Source of the DNA: Bacillota bacterium
GTDB lineage: Bacteria; Bacillota; Bacilli; Paenibacillales; NBRC-103111
DNA length: 56,686 nucleotides
Reading direction: 5' to 3'
Assembly: GCA_023393235.1 (NCBI GenBank)
Contig: JAEWMH010000134.1
Span: 1 to 56,686 of the forward strand
Position 1 is the first letter of the stretch. Each line of letters starts with the position of its first letter. Position numbers and translations under genes: made by a program. Positions 17,171 to 25,463 of the stretch are shown here, in pieces. The notes below the pieces were generated by a model. The model worked only from the letters and a program-made list of their open reading frames with translations. It did no database searches and had not been told where the DNA came from.

Positions 17171-18124
17171 TCAGCCGCCGACCAGCTCCAGCGCCAACGC
17201 GGCAGCGCCGGCGGCTGCATGGAGGCGGGCCGGCACAAGCCGCATCCGCGGCAGGGACGCCGCCAGCTGACGGTCGAAGGCGCTCCTCACATAAGGGTTG
17301 CGGAGCAGCACGCTGCCCGATAGGGTAAGCGGCCCGGCCTGCAGTCCCAGGCGGCCCGCCAGCGCGGCCACCAGCTCCACCAGCGCGCCGGCGCTGGCTT
17401 CTGCGACGGCCATTGCCGCCGCATCGCCCAGGCTGCAGGCCTCCTCCAGGATGGGGGCGAGGGCGGCGATTTCTTTTTTGCCTGTAGCCGGACCATAGGT
17501 GAAGCCGACGATTTCACCCGGGCCGGTAAGCTGATGCCGCTCCTGAAGCAGGCGGCTGATAACCGTAGGCGGCTCCCGGCCGTCCCAGGCCCGGACCGCT
17601 GCGCTGAGCAGACGGCGGCCGATGCTGTAGGCGCTGCCCTCATCGTCGATGAGGTGGCCGAAGCCTCCGGCCCGGCCGGTTTCTCCGTCGGCGCTGCGTC
17701 CAAAACAAACGGACCCGGTGCCGGCGATGAGCAGCATCCCCGGTCCGCCGCCGAAGGCGCCGTGCAGCGCAGCCTCGTGGTCCCCGATAATCCGCAGAGG
17801 ACCGGTATAACCATGGCTGCGGACAGCGGCGCTGAGGCGGCCGGGGATAGCCGGGTTGCTGATGCCGGCGGCGCCAATGACCATATGGCGGATGTGCCCC
17901 AGGCCTCCGCACACAGTGGACAGCTCCGCGCAGATGCTGCGCAGCGCCTGCTCCACCTCGGCCTCTTTGCGGCCGTTGTAGTTGATGCCGTCGGCAGTGA
18001 ACTCGCAGACGATCTTGCCTTCCATATCCATGATGGTAACGGTGGTTTTGGTACCGCCCCCGTCCAATCCTACGGCAAAACCCCGGGCGCCGTTTTCCTC
18101 AAAACCGCTGTTTAATTCACTCAT
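17171..18124 (-). CDS. BadF/BadG-type N-acetylglucosamine / N-acetylmuramic acid kinase
   Basis: A 317-residue ASKHA-fold sugar kinase. The first phosphate loop is GLDGGGTKTTVT (about 19-30), the second is AGTGSVCFG, and the adenosine-side motif is LSGSVLL. It matches the family of NagK and of clostridial MurK, which phosphorylates GlcNAc and MurNAc. Next to namZ, anmK and murQ, with an ABC importer and no PTS permease in the window, a MurNAc/GlcNAc 6-kinase role is the best inference: MurQ needs MurNAc-6-P. It is the last gene of the minus-strand run, 39 bases after namZ. GAGGG abuts the ATG, so the exact start is uncertain. Cytoplasmic. Confidence 0.84.
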   Translation of the reverse strand: MSELNSGFEENGARGFAVGLDGGGTKTTVTIMDMEGKIVCEFTADGINYNGRKEAEVEQALRSICAELSTVCGGLGHIRHMVIGAAGISNPAIPGRLSAAVRSHGYTGPLRIIGDHEAALHGAFGGGPGMLLIAGTGSVCFGRSADGETGRAGGFGHLIDDEGSAYSIGRRLLSAAVRAWDGREPPTVISRLLQERHQLTGPGEIVGFTYGPATGKKEIAALAPILEEACSLGDAAAMAVAEASAGALVELVAALAGRLGLQAGPLTLSGSVLLRNPYVRSAFDRQLAASLPRMRLVPARLHAAAGAAALALELVGG

Positions 18125-18163
18125 CCCTCTGTTTTCACCCTCTGCTTTTATAGATCCGAACTT

Positions 18164-19309
18164 CTATTCGTATAGATGATAAACTTTCTTTTCCCCGGCA
18201 AAAGCCGCGCTTTCCTCCTGCAGCTGCCCGAGCAGCTCCTCTACCGGTAAAGTCCCTTCGCGGAGCGTACTGTCCCCCCATAGAAGGTCCATAAAGGGCC
18301 GTCCGCCTTCACGGAACGGCTCCAAAAAAGAAAACTCCTGCCAGTTCCGCCGCAGGGTATCGATCAGCCGGACGCCTGTTTCCACAGGCTGCACGGCACG
18401 AACGTCAGTGACATGCAGCTGCACTCCGTGACACAGCTCTCCTTGATGCTTGGAAAAGGTGGGTTTGAAGTGGGCGGGACGGAAACGGACCCCCGGCAGC
18501 TGGAGCCGGTTCATTTCGGAAGCCAGCCGGTCTGCATCCAGATAAGGCGCCCCGATCAGCTCGAAGGGAAGCGGTGTGCCTCTGCCTTCGGACAGGTTGG
18601 TGCCTTCAATCAGGCAGGTCCCCGGATAAAGCGCCGTTGTTCCGAACCGTGGAAGCCCCATAGAGGGTGGAACCCACATATTCCCCGTATCGGGAAACAG
18701 CATGTGCCGGGACCAGCCCTTCATAGGCACTACGTGAAGCTCCGCTTCGAGGCCCAGTTGGTCATTGGCCATCAAAGCCATTTCCCCGGCGGTCAGACCG
18801 TAGCGGATGGCAAGACCGGGATAGTTGCCCACGAAGGATTGGAATCCCTCCCGCAGCCGGTTCCCCTCAACTACATCTCCGCCCAGCGGATTGGGCCGGT
18901 CCAGCACCATAAAAGCCTTGCCCGCACGGGCGCAATCCTCCAGCGCATACAGCATGGTGTAGATGAAGGTGTAGAAGCGGGCGCCGGCGTCTTGAATATC
19001 ATAGACCACCAAATCCACCTGGTCCAGCATCTCCGGGGTCAGCCGTTTGGAGTCCTGACGGTACAAACTGTAGACGGGGACTCCTGTGCGCTCATCCCGG
19101 TAATTTTCCACCAGGCCGCCTGCCGCCTGATCTCCCCTGACCCCATGCTCGGGGGAAAACAGCGCCGCCAGATGGAACTGCTCATGCAGCACATCCACGG
19201 TGGAGACAAAATCCCGGGTTAAACCTGTGGGCGCGGTGATCAGCCCCAGCCGTTTGCCTTTTAGGAGATGCGCGAATTCCTGCAGATTTTCCACGCCGTA
19301 TTGCACCAT
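18164..19309 (-). CDS. namZ: Exo-beta-N-acetylmuramidase, NamZ/DUF1343 family
   Basis: A 381-residue protein of the DUF1343 (YbbC/NamZ) family, which cleaves MurNAc from the non-reducing end of peptidoglycan fragments. Conserved blocks include LFSPEHGVRGDQAAG, DIQDAGARFYTFIYTM, LDRPNPLGG and GTNLSEGRGTPLPFE. The B. subtilis enzyme is exported; this one begins MVQYGVENLQEFAHLL with no signal peptide, so it should act inside the cell on imported fragments. Its ATG follows the stop of the PIG-L gene by one base with GGGGAG seven bases upstream, showing tight coupling. Length matches the family without its signal peptide. Confidence 0.88.
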   Translation of the reverse strand: MVQYGVENLQEFAHLLKGKRLGLITAPTGLTRDFVSTVDVLHEQFHLAALFSPEHGVRGDQAAGGLVENYRDERTGVPVYSLYRQDSKRLTPEMLDQVDLVVYDIQDAGARFYTFIYTMLYALEDCARAGKAFMVLDRPNPLGGDVVEGNRLREGFQSFVGNYPGLAIRYGLTAGEMALMANDQLGLEAELHVVPMKGWSRHMLFPDTGNMWVPPSMGLPRFGTTALYPGTCLIEGTNLSEGRGTPLPFELIGAPYLDADRLASEMNRLQLPGVRFRPAHFKPTFSKHQGELCHGVQLHVTDVRAVQPVETGVRLIDTLRRNWQEFSFLEPFREGGRPFMDLLWGDSTLREGTLPVEELLGQLQEESAAFAGEKKVYHLYE

Positions 19310-19310
19310 G

Positions 19311-20036
19311 CTACAGCTCCCCCTGCCGCAGCCGGAGGGCCTCCTCGGGAATCATGAAGGTTTCCGCGTACTGCTTGCGGGCCTCGATGCCCCGGACTCT
19401 GGCCAGGTGCTTGTAGTATTCCAGGTACGGGAAGGATTTGCTGCCCGTCACGAACCAGTGCTGGGACACCGCCTCCACCCACAGCTCATAGGCCTTCTGG
19501 TCAAAATCCACATACACATAAGGCCGGTAATCCACGGCGTCCTCCCAGTTTTCCGCATAATACAGCTTGCCGGCGAAGGCGGCGGGCAGCTCACGCTGGA
19601 ACGAAGCCAGCCCTGCAAAGAACCGGGCGTCATTCACAATCCGGTGGGTGGTACTGTGATCCTTGTGCATGCTGTTTTTGAAATGGGTGATGAGGATGGA
19701 CGGCCGAACCCGCCGGATCACATCACATACCTGGAGGCGTACCTCCATATTGTCCGGCAGCTCGCCATCGGCATAGTCCAGGACAAAAGCTTCGCCGTTC
19801 AGTTTCCCCGCAAACGCCTCCGCCTCCCGAACCTTTTGCGCCCGGTATTCCGCCATGTCTTGCCCGGCCGGCACACCCCTTTCCCCTGCCGTCAGGGCCA
19901 GGGTAACAATCCGGTCTCCCTTCAATGCATGGCTGGCCAGCACACCACCGGCAGTCAGCTCCATATCTCCTACATGGCCGCCGATGGCCAGAATGGTTTG
20001 CGGCTGTGATTGGGCTTGAGATTGATTTTGCGTCAT
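19311..20036 (-). CDS. PIG-L (LmbE-like) deacetylase family protein with variant active site
   Basis: A 241-residue protein of the PIG-L family of zinc-dependent N-acetylglucosaminide deacetylases. The usual A-H-P-D-D-x-E motif reads GHVGDME at residues 20-26: the zinc ligands His21 and Asp24 remain, but the position of the general-base aspartate is glycine. HKDHSTTH (124-131) gives the distal zinc histidine. The start is the ATG at 20036 behind AAGGAG; the open frame goes on upstream to 20279 but overlaps the GNAT gene and lacks a site. It is coupled to namZ, so an amino-sugar substrate is likely. It is not confidently BshB1, because the bacillithiol-pathway motif is not kept. Confidence 0.8.
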   Translation of the reverse strand: MTQNQSQAQSQPQTILAIGGHVGDMELTAGGVLASHALKGDRIVTLALTAGERGVPAGQDMAEYRAQKVREAEAFAGKLNGEAFVLDYADGELPDNMEVRLQVCDVIRRVRPSILITHFKNSMHKDHSTTHRIVNDARFFAGLASFQRELPAAFAGKLYYAENWEDAVDYRPYVYVDFDQKAYELWVEAVSQHWFVTGSKSFPYLEYYKHLARVRGIEARKQYAETFMIPEEALRLRQGEL

Positions 20037-20067
20037 GTCAAAAGACAGCTCCTTTCCATAGTCCGGA

Positions 20068-21201
20068 TTATGACTCTGCCAAAACTTTTCGCAACACACC
20101 AAACTGCTTGGCTGTACGGAACCCGGCCTTTTGGTAAATCCGCAGGGCAGGATTGGTTTCTCCTGTAAAAAGGGACATATATTCCGTTCCGATACCCCGG
20201 AAGGCATCACAGAGCCGGAAGAAGAGTATAGAGCCAAGACCCTTGCCCTCATCCTCGGGATGAACCCCGATCCCTGCAAAATACCCCCGCCCGCTTAGCT
20301 CTCTGACCACCGGTCCGGCAAACCCCGCCGCCCTGCCCTGATGGGCTGCCACCAGGAAGGGGATGTTTTCCTCCGCACAACGTGTTAGTTCCTTCTCCCA
20401 GGCGGGGTTGCCCAAAGCGGCAAGCATCCCGTTTAGTTCGGTGTGCCGCTTCCCGTCGAACCATTCAACCCGGTAACTCTGCTCCTCCGCCCGTTTTTCC
20501 TTCTCCAGAATGTCAGCCGGTATGCGGAATGAGCTCAAATCCAGATACATGCCGTTCTGCCGGGACCGTTCCGTGTAGCCATGCTCCAGGAGAAACCGGT
20601 GCAGCATGCTGTCCACGGGAATGCCGGGTGCATTGTTGTGCTCATGGCCGGGAGTACCGGGAATGAGCCAAGGCAGCTTCATCGGATTGAAAAAAAGCGC
20701 CTCCGCCTGTGTTTTGCCCAGGTCGCGGAAGCGCTGCTCCACGGCATCCAGCAAAACGGAGTAGTGGCGGTCGTCAGCAATATCTTCATCCAATAGAAGC
20801 ATCGTCAAGTACCCGGCGTCGGCGCCCAAGGGCAGGTCAGCCCCGGTTACACCGCAGGCAAAGCCTTTGACAGCGGGAAGGGAGGGGGAGGGGGCAGGGC
20901 GTCCGGCACCGGACTCCTTCTCCGGGTCAGAGTCCACTATGCTTCCTGCTGCTTCTGTCCCGGGAGCCGGCACGGCCTGCTGCAAGGTAACCGTATCTGC
21001 GGACGCATCTTCTTCAACCAACAGGAAGGTGCAGGCCGGATCAAAATAAGGGTTTTGCAGAATCAGCCGGCTGAAGGAGTCGGAAGTCATGGCCTTGTAC
21101 CCGTCCTTCACCGCCGTGCGGTTCCACAGATCCACGGCGGCATGCACGGTGGCATGCTGTGCATTCGTTTGCCAGGTGGCGAGTGTGAGCTGTTTATGCA
21201 T
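20068..21201 (-). CDS. GNAT family N-acetyltransferase (two-domain)
   Basis: A 377-residue acetyl-CoA-dependent acetyltransferase. The C-terminal half has the acetyl-CoA loop in GIGVHPEDEGKGLGSILF and the final ETNPALRIYQKAGF segment. The N-terminal half looks like a second, degenerate GNAT domain interrupted by a low-complexity Pro/Ala/Glu-rich insert (about residues 80-105). The start is the ATG at 21201, eight bases after AAAGGA; upstream in-frame ATGs lack a site. First gene after the 950-base repeat region and 31 bases before the PIG-L gene. An acetyltransferase beside a deacetylase homologue and muramidase suggests work on amino sugars; the substrate is not shown by sequence. Confidence 0.78.
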   Translation of the reverse strand: MHKQLTLATWQTNAQHATVHAAVDLWNRTAVKDGYKAMTSDSFSRLILQNPYFDPACTFLLVEEDASADTVTLQQAVPAPGTEAAGSIVDSDPEKESGAGRPAPSPSLPAVKGFACGVTGADLPLGADAGYLTMLLLDEDIADDRHYSVLLDAVEQRFRDLGKTQAEALFFNPMKLPWLIPGTPGHEHNNAPGIPVDSMLHRFLLEHGYTERSRQNGMYLDLSSFRIPADILEKEKRAEEQSYRVEWFDGKRHTELNGMLAALGNPAWEKELTRCAEENIPFLVAAHQGRAAGFAGPVVRELSGRGYFAGIGVHPEDEGKGLGSILFFRLCDAFRGIGTEYMSLFTGETNPALRIYQKAGFRTAKQFGVLRKVLAES

Positions 21202-21271
21202 AAAGGGCATCCTTTCTTTTGAAAAGATACATGCGCCGCCCAACCGCCCGGTTGCGGGAGAACGCGGCTGG

Positions 21272-21348
21272 CTAACGGAACGGAGAAGCGCTTAGCCGGT
21301 GAAAACACCCCGGATGGATGCGCTAACGGAACTCAGAAGCGCTTACGG
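21272..21348. repeat. Two variant copies of the dispersed intergenic repeat
   Basis: CTAACGGAACGGAGAAGCGC (near 21272) and CTAACGGAACTCAGAAGCGC (near 21322) are direct copies 50 bases apart, each running on into TTA. They are variants of the AACGGA...CCGCTATTT family. They open the 953-base stretch 21202-22154, which has no supportable gene. Confidence 0.65.
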
Positions 21349-21383
21349 GGGGAGAATGGGTTCTAAAGAGTAAAATTAGGCCT

Positions 21384-21700
21384 GTAAGAGTCGCTGATTT
21401 CCGTTAAAGTGCAAAGTTTGTCCAAAAGCGTCTCTAAGAGCCGCTGAGTTCCGTTAAAAAGCAAAGTTGGCTAATAAGGCCGTGTGAGCTGCAGAGTTTC
21501 GTTGAATAGTAAAGTTAGTCCTGGAGCGCCGGTAAGAGTTGCAGAGCTCCGTTAAGCAAAGTTAGCTAATAAGGCTGCGAGAGCTGCAAAGTTTCGTTGA
21601 AAAGTAAAGTTAGTCCAAAAACGTCTGTAAGAGTAGCAGAATTCCGTTAAAGCAGAGTTAGTCCTAGTACGCCGGTAAGAGTAGCATAGCTCCGTTAGCC
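21384..21700. repeat. Seven-unit degenerate tandem array, 45-50 bp period
   Basis: Units begin at 21384, 21434, 21482, 21532, 21577, 21627 and 21675. Each has a core like GTAAGAGTNGCNGANTTCCG followed by TTAAA and AAAGTTNGTCC or AAAGTTNGCTAATAAGGC. Linkers partly alternate: GCTAATAAGGC after units 2 and 4, GTCCAAAA-CGTCT after units 1 and 5. This hints at an older dimer of about 98 bp. The core resembles the dispersed CCGCTATTTG/CCGTTA family. Copies are too diverged and close-set to be a CRISPR array, and no cas genes are present. Confidence 0.8.
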
Positions 21701-21835
21701 GTCGCGGGTGAGTTGTTCAAGGGGGCTGCTAGTTTTGGAACGGCATAGCGGCAAGGATTGTAAGATTGTGCCGCGCCTATACGCTTACACGTACCCGGCA
21801 TAGCGTTCGCCCACGGCCGCTACGAAGTAGGCGAT

Positions 21836-22045
21836 TCTAACGGAAGTGAGAGCCGCTATTTGGGCAAAAACGGGGGTTGCCGAAATCTAACGGAAGCAGG
21901 AGCCCTTATTGGCACCCAAACAGGCCGCCAACCGGCAAAAAGATGCAAATAGCGGCGCTGGCCGCCGTTAGAATTTGCCGAAGGCAATTTTCGGGCAAAT
22001 AGCGGCTGTAGCTTCCGTTAGAACATAGCGGTTACAGCGTCCGTC
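21836..22045. repeat. Inverted intergenic repeat, locus B
   Basis: Two copies of TCTAACGGA...GAGCC(GCTATTTG) at about 21836-21863 and 21886-21912 face inverted copies at about 21944-21972, 21994-22022 and a partial one near 22025-22045. The arms align over roughly 80 bases, so the transcript could form a long branched hairpin. It separates anmK (stop 22155) from the GNAT gene. Confidence 0.75.
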
Positions 22046-22154
22046 CGTAACATGGTGGCGCTGCCGAAGCTATCGTTCGAAATAACCACCTGTTTATTTC
22101 ATAGACTCTCGGTATGTTCTGTCCCGGCGTAAGCCGGCCACGCCCCAGGCAGCT

Positions 22155-23531
22155 TCAGCGCGGCGAGCGCGTATAGGGCAGCGAAAGCTTGCCCAGCACC
22201 GCCGGGTGCCGCGCCCCTGTGACCGCCGGCAGGCTGCCCGGCAGTCCGGCTAGGGTGCAGTCCGCCAGCAGGGCGAAGGCCACCGCTTCCTTGGCGTCGC
22301 TGCTGAGGCCGATTTCCTCCTGGGTCACCACCGGCACAGGGGCCAGCTCCTCCCGCAGGTCCCGCAGCAGCGTCGGGTTGTAGCTGCCTCCACCGCCGAC
22401 GATCATCCGGTGGGCCGGATGGCGGTCCCGGACAAACCGCCGGTAGGCGTCGCCGATGGACCAGGCGGTGAGCCGCGTCACCGTGGCTACCAGATCAGCG
22501 TCGCAGACGCCAAGCTCCTGCCGCCAGTCCATCAGGCGCTCCACGTAGGCGTCGCCGAACAGCTCGCGGCCCGTGGATTTGGGCGGCTGCAAGCGGTAAT
22601 ACGCCTCCGCCTGCAGCCGCTCCAGCAGCTCCGCGCAGCAGTGGCCGGAGGCAGCCAGCCTTCCGCCTTCGTCCATCCCGGTCCGGCCAGCGGTAAGACG
22701 GCGCATCACGCCGTCGATGAGCATGTTGCCGGGACCGGTATCGAAGGCGGTGACCTGGCTGCTGTCCGCCCCTGCGGGGATCACGGTGATATTGCCAATG
22801 CCTCCGATATTCTGGAGCAGAAGGGTTTCCTCCGGGCTGCGGTACAGCAGGTACTCGGTATAGGGCACCAAGGGTGCGCCTTGGCCGCCCGCGGCCAAAT
22901 CCGCCGGGCGGAAATCGGAGACGCAGGGGATGCCGGTCAGCTCGGCGATCACGGAGCCTTCGCCGATTTGGACGGTGTAGCCCTGCTCCGGCGCATGCCA
23001 GAGAGTCTGCCCGTGGGAGCCGATAACGCTGACGGCCTCCGGGGCGATCCCAGCTTCTGCCGCCACAGCCAAAGCCGCTTCGGCGTACAGCCTGCCCAGC
23101 CGCACATTCATTTCGCCCACCTTATCTACGGTGGCAAACACAGGATCGAAGAGGCGGAAGATCGCCTGGCGGGTATCCTCAGGATAGGGCAGGTTGAGGA
23201 ACGCCAGCAGCTTCACCGACAGCCCCCCGATTGAAGTGGCGGAGCCAAGCTGCGAACCGGGTCCGTCAATAGAATCGGCTCCTTCTGAAGAAGAGCAGCC
23301 TTCTTCATATCCTCCATCAGGCCCGTCCCCCGCAGCACCCGCGGTGGTTCCCCTGGCCCGCAGCGGGCTCGAGCTTTCCCCGGGTCTACCCGTGACTTCC
23401 ACCAATGCAGCGTCAATCCCATCCACAGAGGTGCCGGACATCAGCCCGATGGCGTAGCGTCGTGCGCCGAGGCCGGTTTGTTTTGTCCCAGCCGAAGCAG
23501 TCCCGCCCGCGTTGTGCTTGCGTCTCCTCAT
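22155..23531 (-). CDS. anmK: 1,6-anhydro-N-acetylmuramic acid kinase
   Basis: AnmK cleaves the 1,6-anhydro ring and phosphorylates the sugar to MurNAc-6-P. The N-terminal GLMSGTSVDGIDAALVEV (about 29-46) is the family signature. Other blocks are SHGQTLWH, FDTGPGNMLID, GGGGSYNPTL and SSDAKEAVAFALL. The 458-residue protein is longer than usual because a Gly/Ser/Glu-rich stretch of about 55 residues (about 49-104) is inserted before SVKLLAFLNLPYP, where relatives have a short loop. The start is the ATG at 23531, five bases after the permease stop with GGGGTGAG upstream; the frame extends to 23750 only by overlapping the permease. Coupled to the transporter, consistent with import of muro-sugars. 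Confidence 0.9.
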   Translation of the reverse strand: MRRRKHNAGGTASAGTKQTGLGARRYAIGLMSGTSVDGIDAALVEVTGRPGESSSPLRARGTTAGAAGDGPDGGYEEGCSSSEGADSIDGPGSQLGSATSIGGLSVKLLAFLNLPYPEDTRQAIFRLFDPVFATVDKVGEMNVRLGRLYAEAALAVAAEAGIAPEAVSVIGSHGQTLWHAPEQGYTVQIGEGSVIAELTGIPCVSDFRPADLAAGGQGAPLVPYTEYLLYRSPEETLLLQNIGGIGNITVIPAGADSSQVTAFDTGPGNMLIDGVMRRLTAGRTGMDEGGRLAASGHCCAELLERLQAEAYYRLQPPKSTGRELFGDAYVERLMDWRQELGVCDADLVATVTRLTAWSIGDAYRRFVRDRHPAHRMIVGGGGSYNPTLLRDLREELAPVPVVTQEEIGLSSDAKEAVAFALLADCTLAGLPGSLPAVTGARHPAVLGKLSLPYTRSPR

Positions 23532-23536
23532 TCCGC

Positions 23537-24397
23537 TCACCCCTTCACAGCGCCGACAGTGACGCCCTCCAGGAAGTAGCGCTGCAGGCTGAAGAACAGG
23601 ATGAACATGGGCAGCGCCGAGATGGTAGCCCCGGCCATCATGGGCGAGAAGTACGTGGTGTTGGCGAAGCGGAAATTTTTCAGCCCCACCTGAATGGTTT
23701 GCATATCCATGGTCTTCGTCACCAAAAGCGGCCAGAAGAACGTATTCCAACTGTCCATAAAGGTCAGGATGGCGATTACCGCCATGACGGTCTTCGAAAG
23801 CGGCACAATCACCTTGAAGAAGATCATGAACTGGCTGGCCCCCTCCACCTTGGCGGACTCGATGATTTCATTGGGAATGCTGCCCATAAACTGCTTGGCC
23901 AGGAAGATGTTGTACACGGTGACCAGGCTGGGCATGATGAGAGCGGTGTAGGTATTTTCCAATTGGAAGGTGTTCACAACCAGAATATACAGAGGCACCT
24001 GCGTCACCTGATAGGGAATCATCATTGCGGCAAGAAGGATGGTGAACAACACTGCCCGCCCTTTGAACCGCACCTTGGAAAAAGCGTAACCCGCCATAGT
24101 GGCGAACAATACGTTGGACACCGTGACGCTCCCCGCCACAACCAGAGAGTTGAGAATCCAGCGGTAGGAGTATTGGCTGTACTGGAAGAAGAACACGAAG
24201 GAATCCAGCGTGATTTTGCCGGGAAGCAGCGAATAATTCACCGCTCCAGCCTCCACGGGATCACCCAGGGAGGAAATCAGCATGAAATAGATGGGAAACA
24301 GCGTCGCCAGAGCAAATACCAGGAGGAAGAAGCTCAGGATTCCATTGCGGGCCACGCGGATTTTCGGATTGCCGATATGGTTGTTGTATAAGGACAT
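23537..24397 (-). CDS. Carbohydrate ABC transporter permease (MalG/CUT1 type)
   Basis: A 286-residue inner permease subunit with six predicted membrane spans (first near 18-40). The EAA loop IIESAKVEGASQFMIFFKVIVPLSK contacts the ATPase. It ends in GVTVGAVKG, typical of this subfamily. It partners the permease at 24414 and the lipoprotein at 25623. No ATPase gene is present; CUT1 systems of Bacillota commonly share one MsmX-like ATPase. Placement between murQ and anmK points to MurNAc or muro-disaccharide uptake, which is an inference from context. Confidence 0.9.
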   Translation of the reverse strand: MSLYNNHIGNPKIRVARNGILSFFLLVFALATLFPIYFMLISSLGDPVEAGAVNYSLLPGKITLDSFVFFFQYSQYSYRWILNSLVVAGSVTVSNVLFATMAGYAFSKVRFKGRAVLFTILLAAMMIPYQVTQVPLYILVVNTFQLENTYTALIMPSLVTVYNIFLAKQFMGSIPNEIIESAKVEGASQFMIFFKVIVPLSKTVMAVIAILTFMDSWNTFFWPLLVTKTMDMQTIQVGLKNFRFANTTYFSPMMAGATISALPMFILFFSLQRYFLEGVTVGAVKG

Positions 24398-24413
24398 GGT
24401 GGGCTCCTCCCTT

Positions 24414-25334
24414 CTAGTATTCGATCTCTTTGCCGAGGAACTTGAACTGGATCAGGGACACAAGCGCAATAACGGCGGCCAGCACCAGGGATTGGGCGGC
24501 TGCTTTGCCGAACTCGAAATACTTGAACGCATTGTCGAAAATCAGCAGGCCGACCATGGTGGTGGAGTGGTTGGGTCCGCCGCCGGTCATCAGGTAAGCG
24601 TTCTGGAACACCTGGAACGATCCGATGACAGCTGTCACCAGCAGAAACAGAATCGTCGGTTTTACAAAAGGAACCACAATATGCTGCAGCTTCTGCAGGA
24701 AGGAAGCCCCGTCCAGATCCGCCGCTTCATAATAGCTGTTGTCGATGCCGATCAGCGCCGCCAGAAAGATAATGATGGCCGCACCATGGCTGGACAGCCA
24801 GCTCATCATCACCAGGGCCAGCATAGCGGTAGCGCTGGAGCCCAGCCAATTCTGGTTGGAGATGCCGAAGAAGCCGATAAGCTTGTTGAAAATACCGGCA
24901 GGCAGCGGATCATAAATCCACAGCCACACCACGGACAAGGCCACACCCGAGGCTACAGTGGGCAGGTAGTAGATGCCCTTAAACACATTCTGCACCTTCT
25001 TGCGCAGGGGCAGGATCATGATTGCGATGACGAAGGAGAGGAACAGGTTAAAGGGAACGGTCAACAGGGTATACACGAGGGTGTTGCGGATGGACTTCCA
25101 GAACAGAGAGCTCTCGAAGGTGGCCACATAGTTGTCGAAGCCGATATAGGTGGACCCGAGAGGTTTGTATTCCTGAAAGCTGATAATGAAGGCCTTGATC
25201 ACCGGATAGGCGGTAAACAGCGCGTACACCACCAGGGCAACGGCAATGAAGACATAGCCCGGAAAATTGTCCGTATGCTTGCGGCGTCTCCCCGCCGGTT
25301 TGGCTGCACGTTCGTTGGATGTGGACACGGCCAT
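24414..25334 (-). CDS. Carbohydrate ABC transporter permease (MalF/CUT1 type)
   Basis: A 306-residue permease with a short basic cytoplasmic N-terminus (PAGRRRKHTDNF) and about six membrane segments. The EAA loop is YYEAADLDGASFLQKLQHIVVPFVKP. The QNAYLMTGGGPNHSTT segment is typical of MalF-like subunits. The gene ends 16 bases before the second permease. It lies 288 bases from the binding-protein gene, a gap that contains the palindromic element at 25464-25615. Confidence 0.9.
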   Translation of the reverse strand: MAVSTSNERAAKPAGRRRKHTDNFPGYVFIAVALVVYALFTAYPVIKAFIISFQEYKPLGSTYIGFDNYVATFESSLFWKSIRNTLVYTLLTVPFNLFLSFVIAIMILPLRKKVQNVFKGIYYLPTVASGVALSVVWLWIYDPLPAGIFNKLIGFFGISNQNWLGSSATAMLALVMMSWLSSHGAAIIIFLAALIGIDNSYYEAADLDGASFLQKLQHIVVPFVKPTILFLLVTAVIGSFQVFQNAYLMTGGGPNHSTTMVGLLIFDNAFKYFEFGKAAAQSLVLAAVIALVSLIQFKFLGKEIEY

Positions 25335-25463
25335 GGCGAAACTCCCTTCTCATTCATGGGACTTTACAAAAAAGCCGGGGAGGGGCCCAGCCGGCAGCCG
25401 CCTGCGCCTTATGGGCAAGCGACTCGGCCGGCCGGGACACTCCTCCGGTGGAGGGGTTAGGGC

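Noticed and set aside
19311..20036. BshB1 (bacillithiol synthesis deacetylase)
   Set aside because: The AHPDD motif is changed to GHVGD and the neighbours are muro-sugar genes, so the specific name is not supported.
19311..20279. Extended PIG-L protein starting at 20279
   Set aside because: The extra 81 residues overlap the end of the GNAT gene; ATG 20036 follows AAGGAG.
21384..21700. CRISPR array
   Set aside because: Units are degenerate over their whole length with no unique spacers, and there are no cas genes.
22155..23750. Extended AnmK starting at 23750
   Set aside because: The extra 73 residues overlap the permease gene out of frame and look like shadow sequence; ATG 23531 has the proper site and coupling.
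24291..25460. 389-codon frame on + opposite the permease genes
   Set aside because: Histidine/glutamine-rich antisense shadow of two clear membrane permeases.
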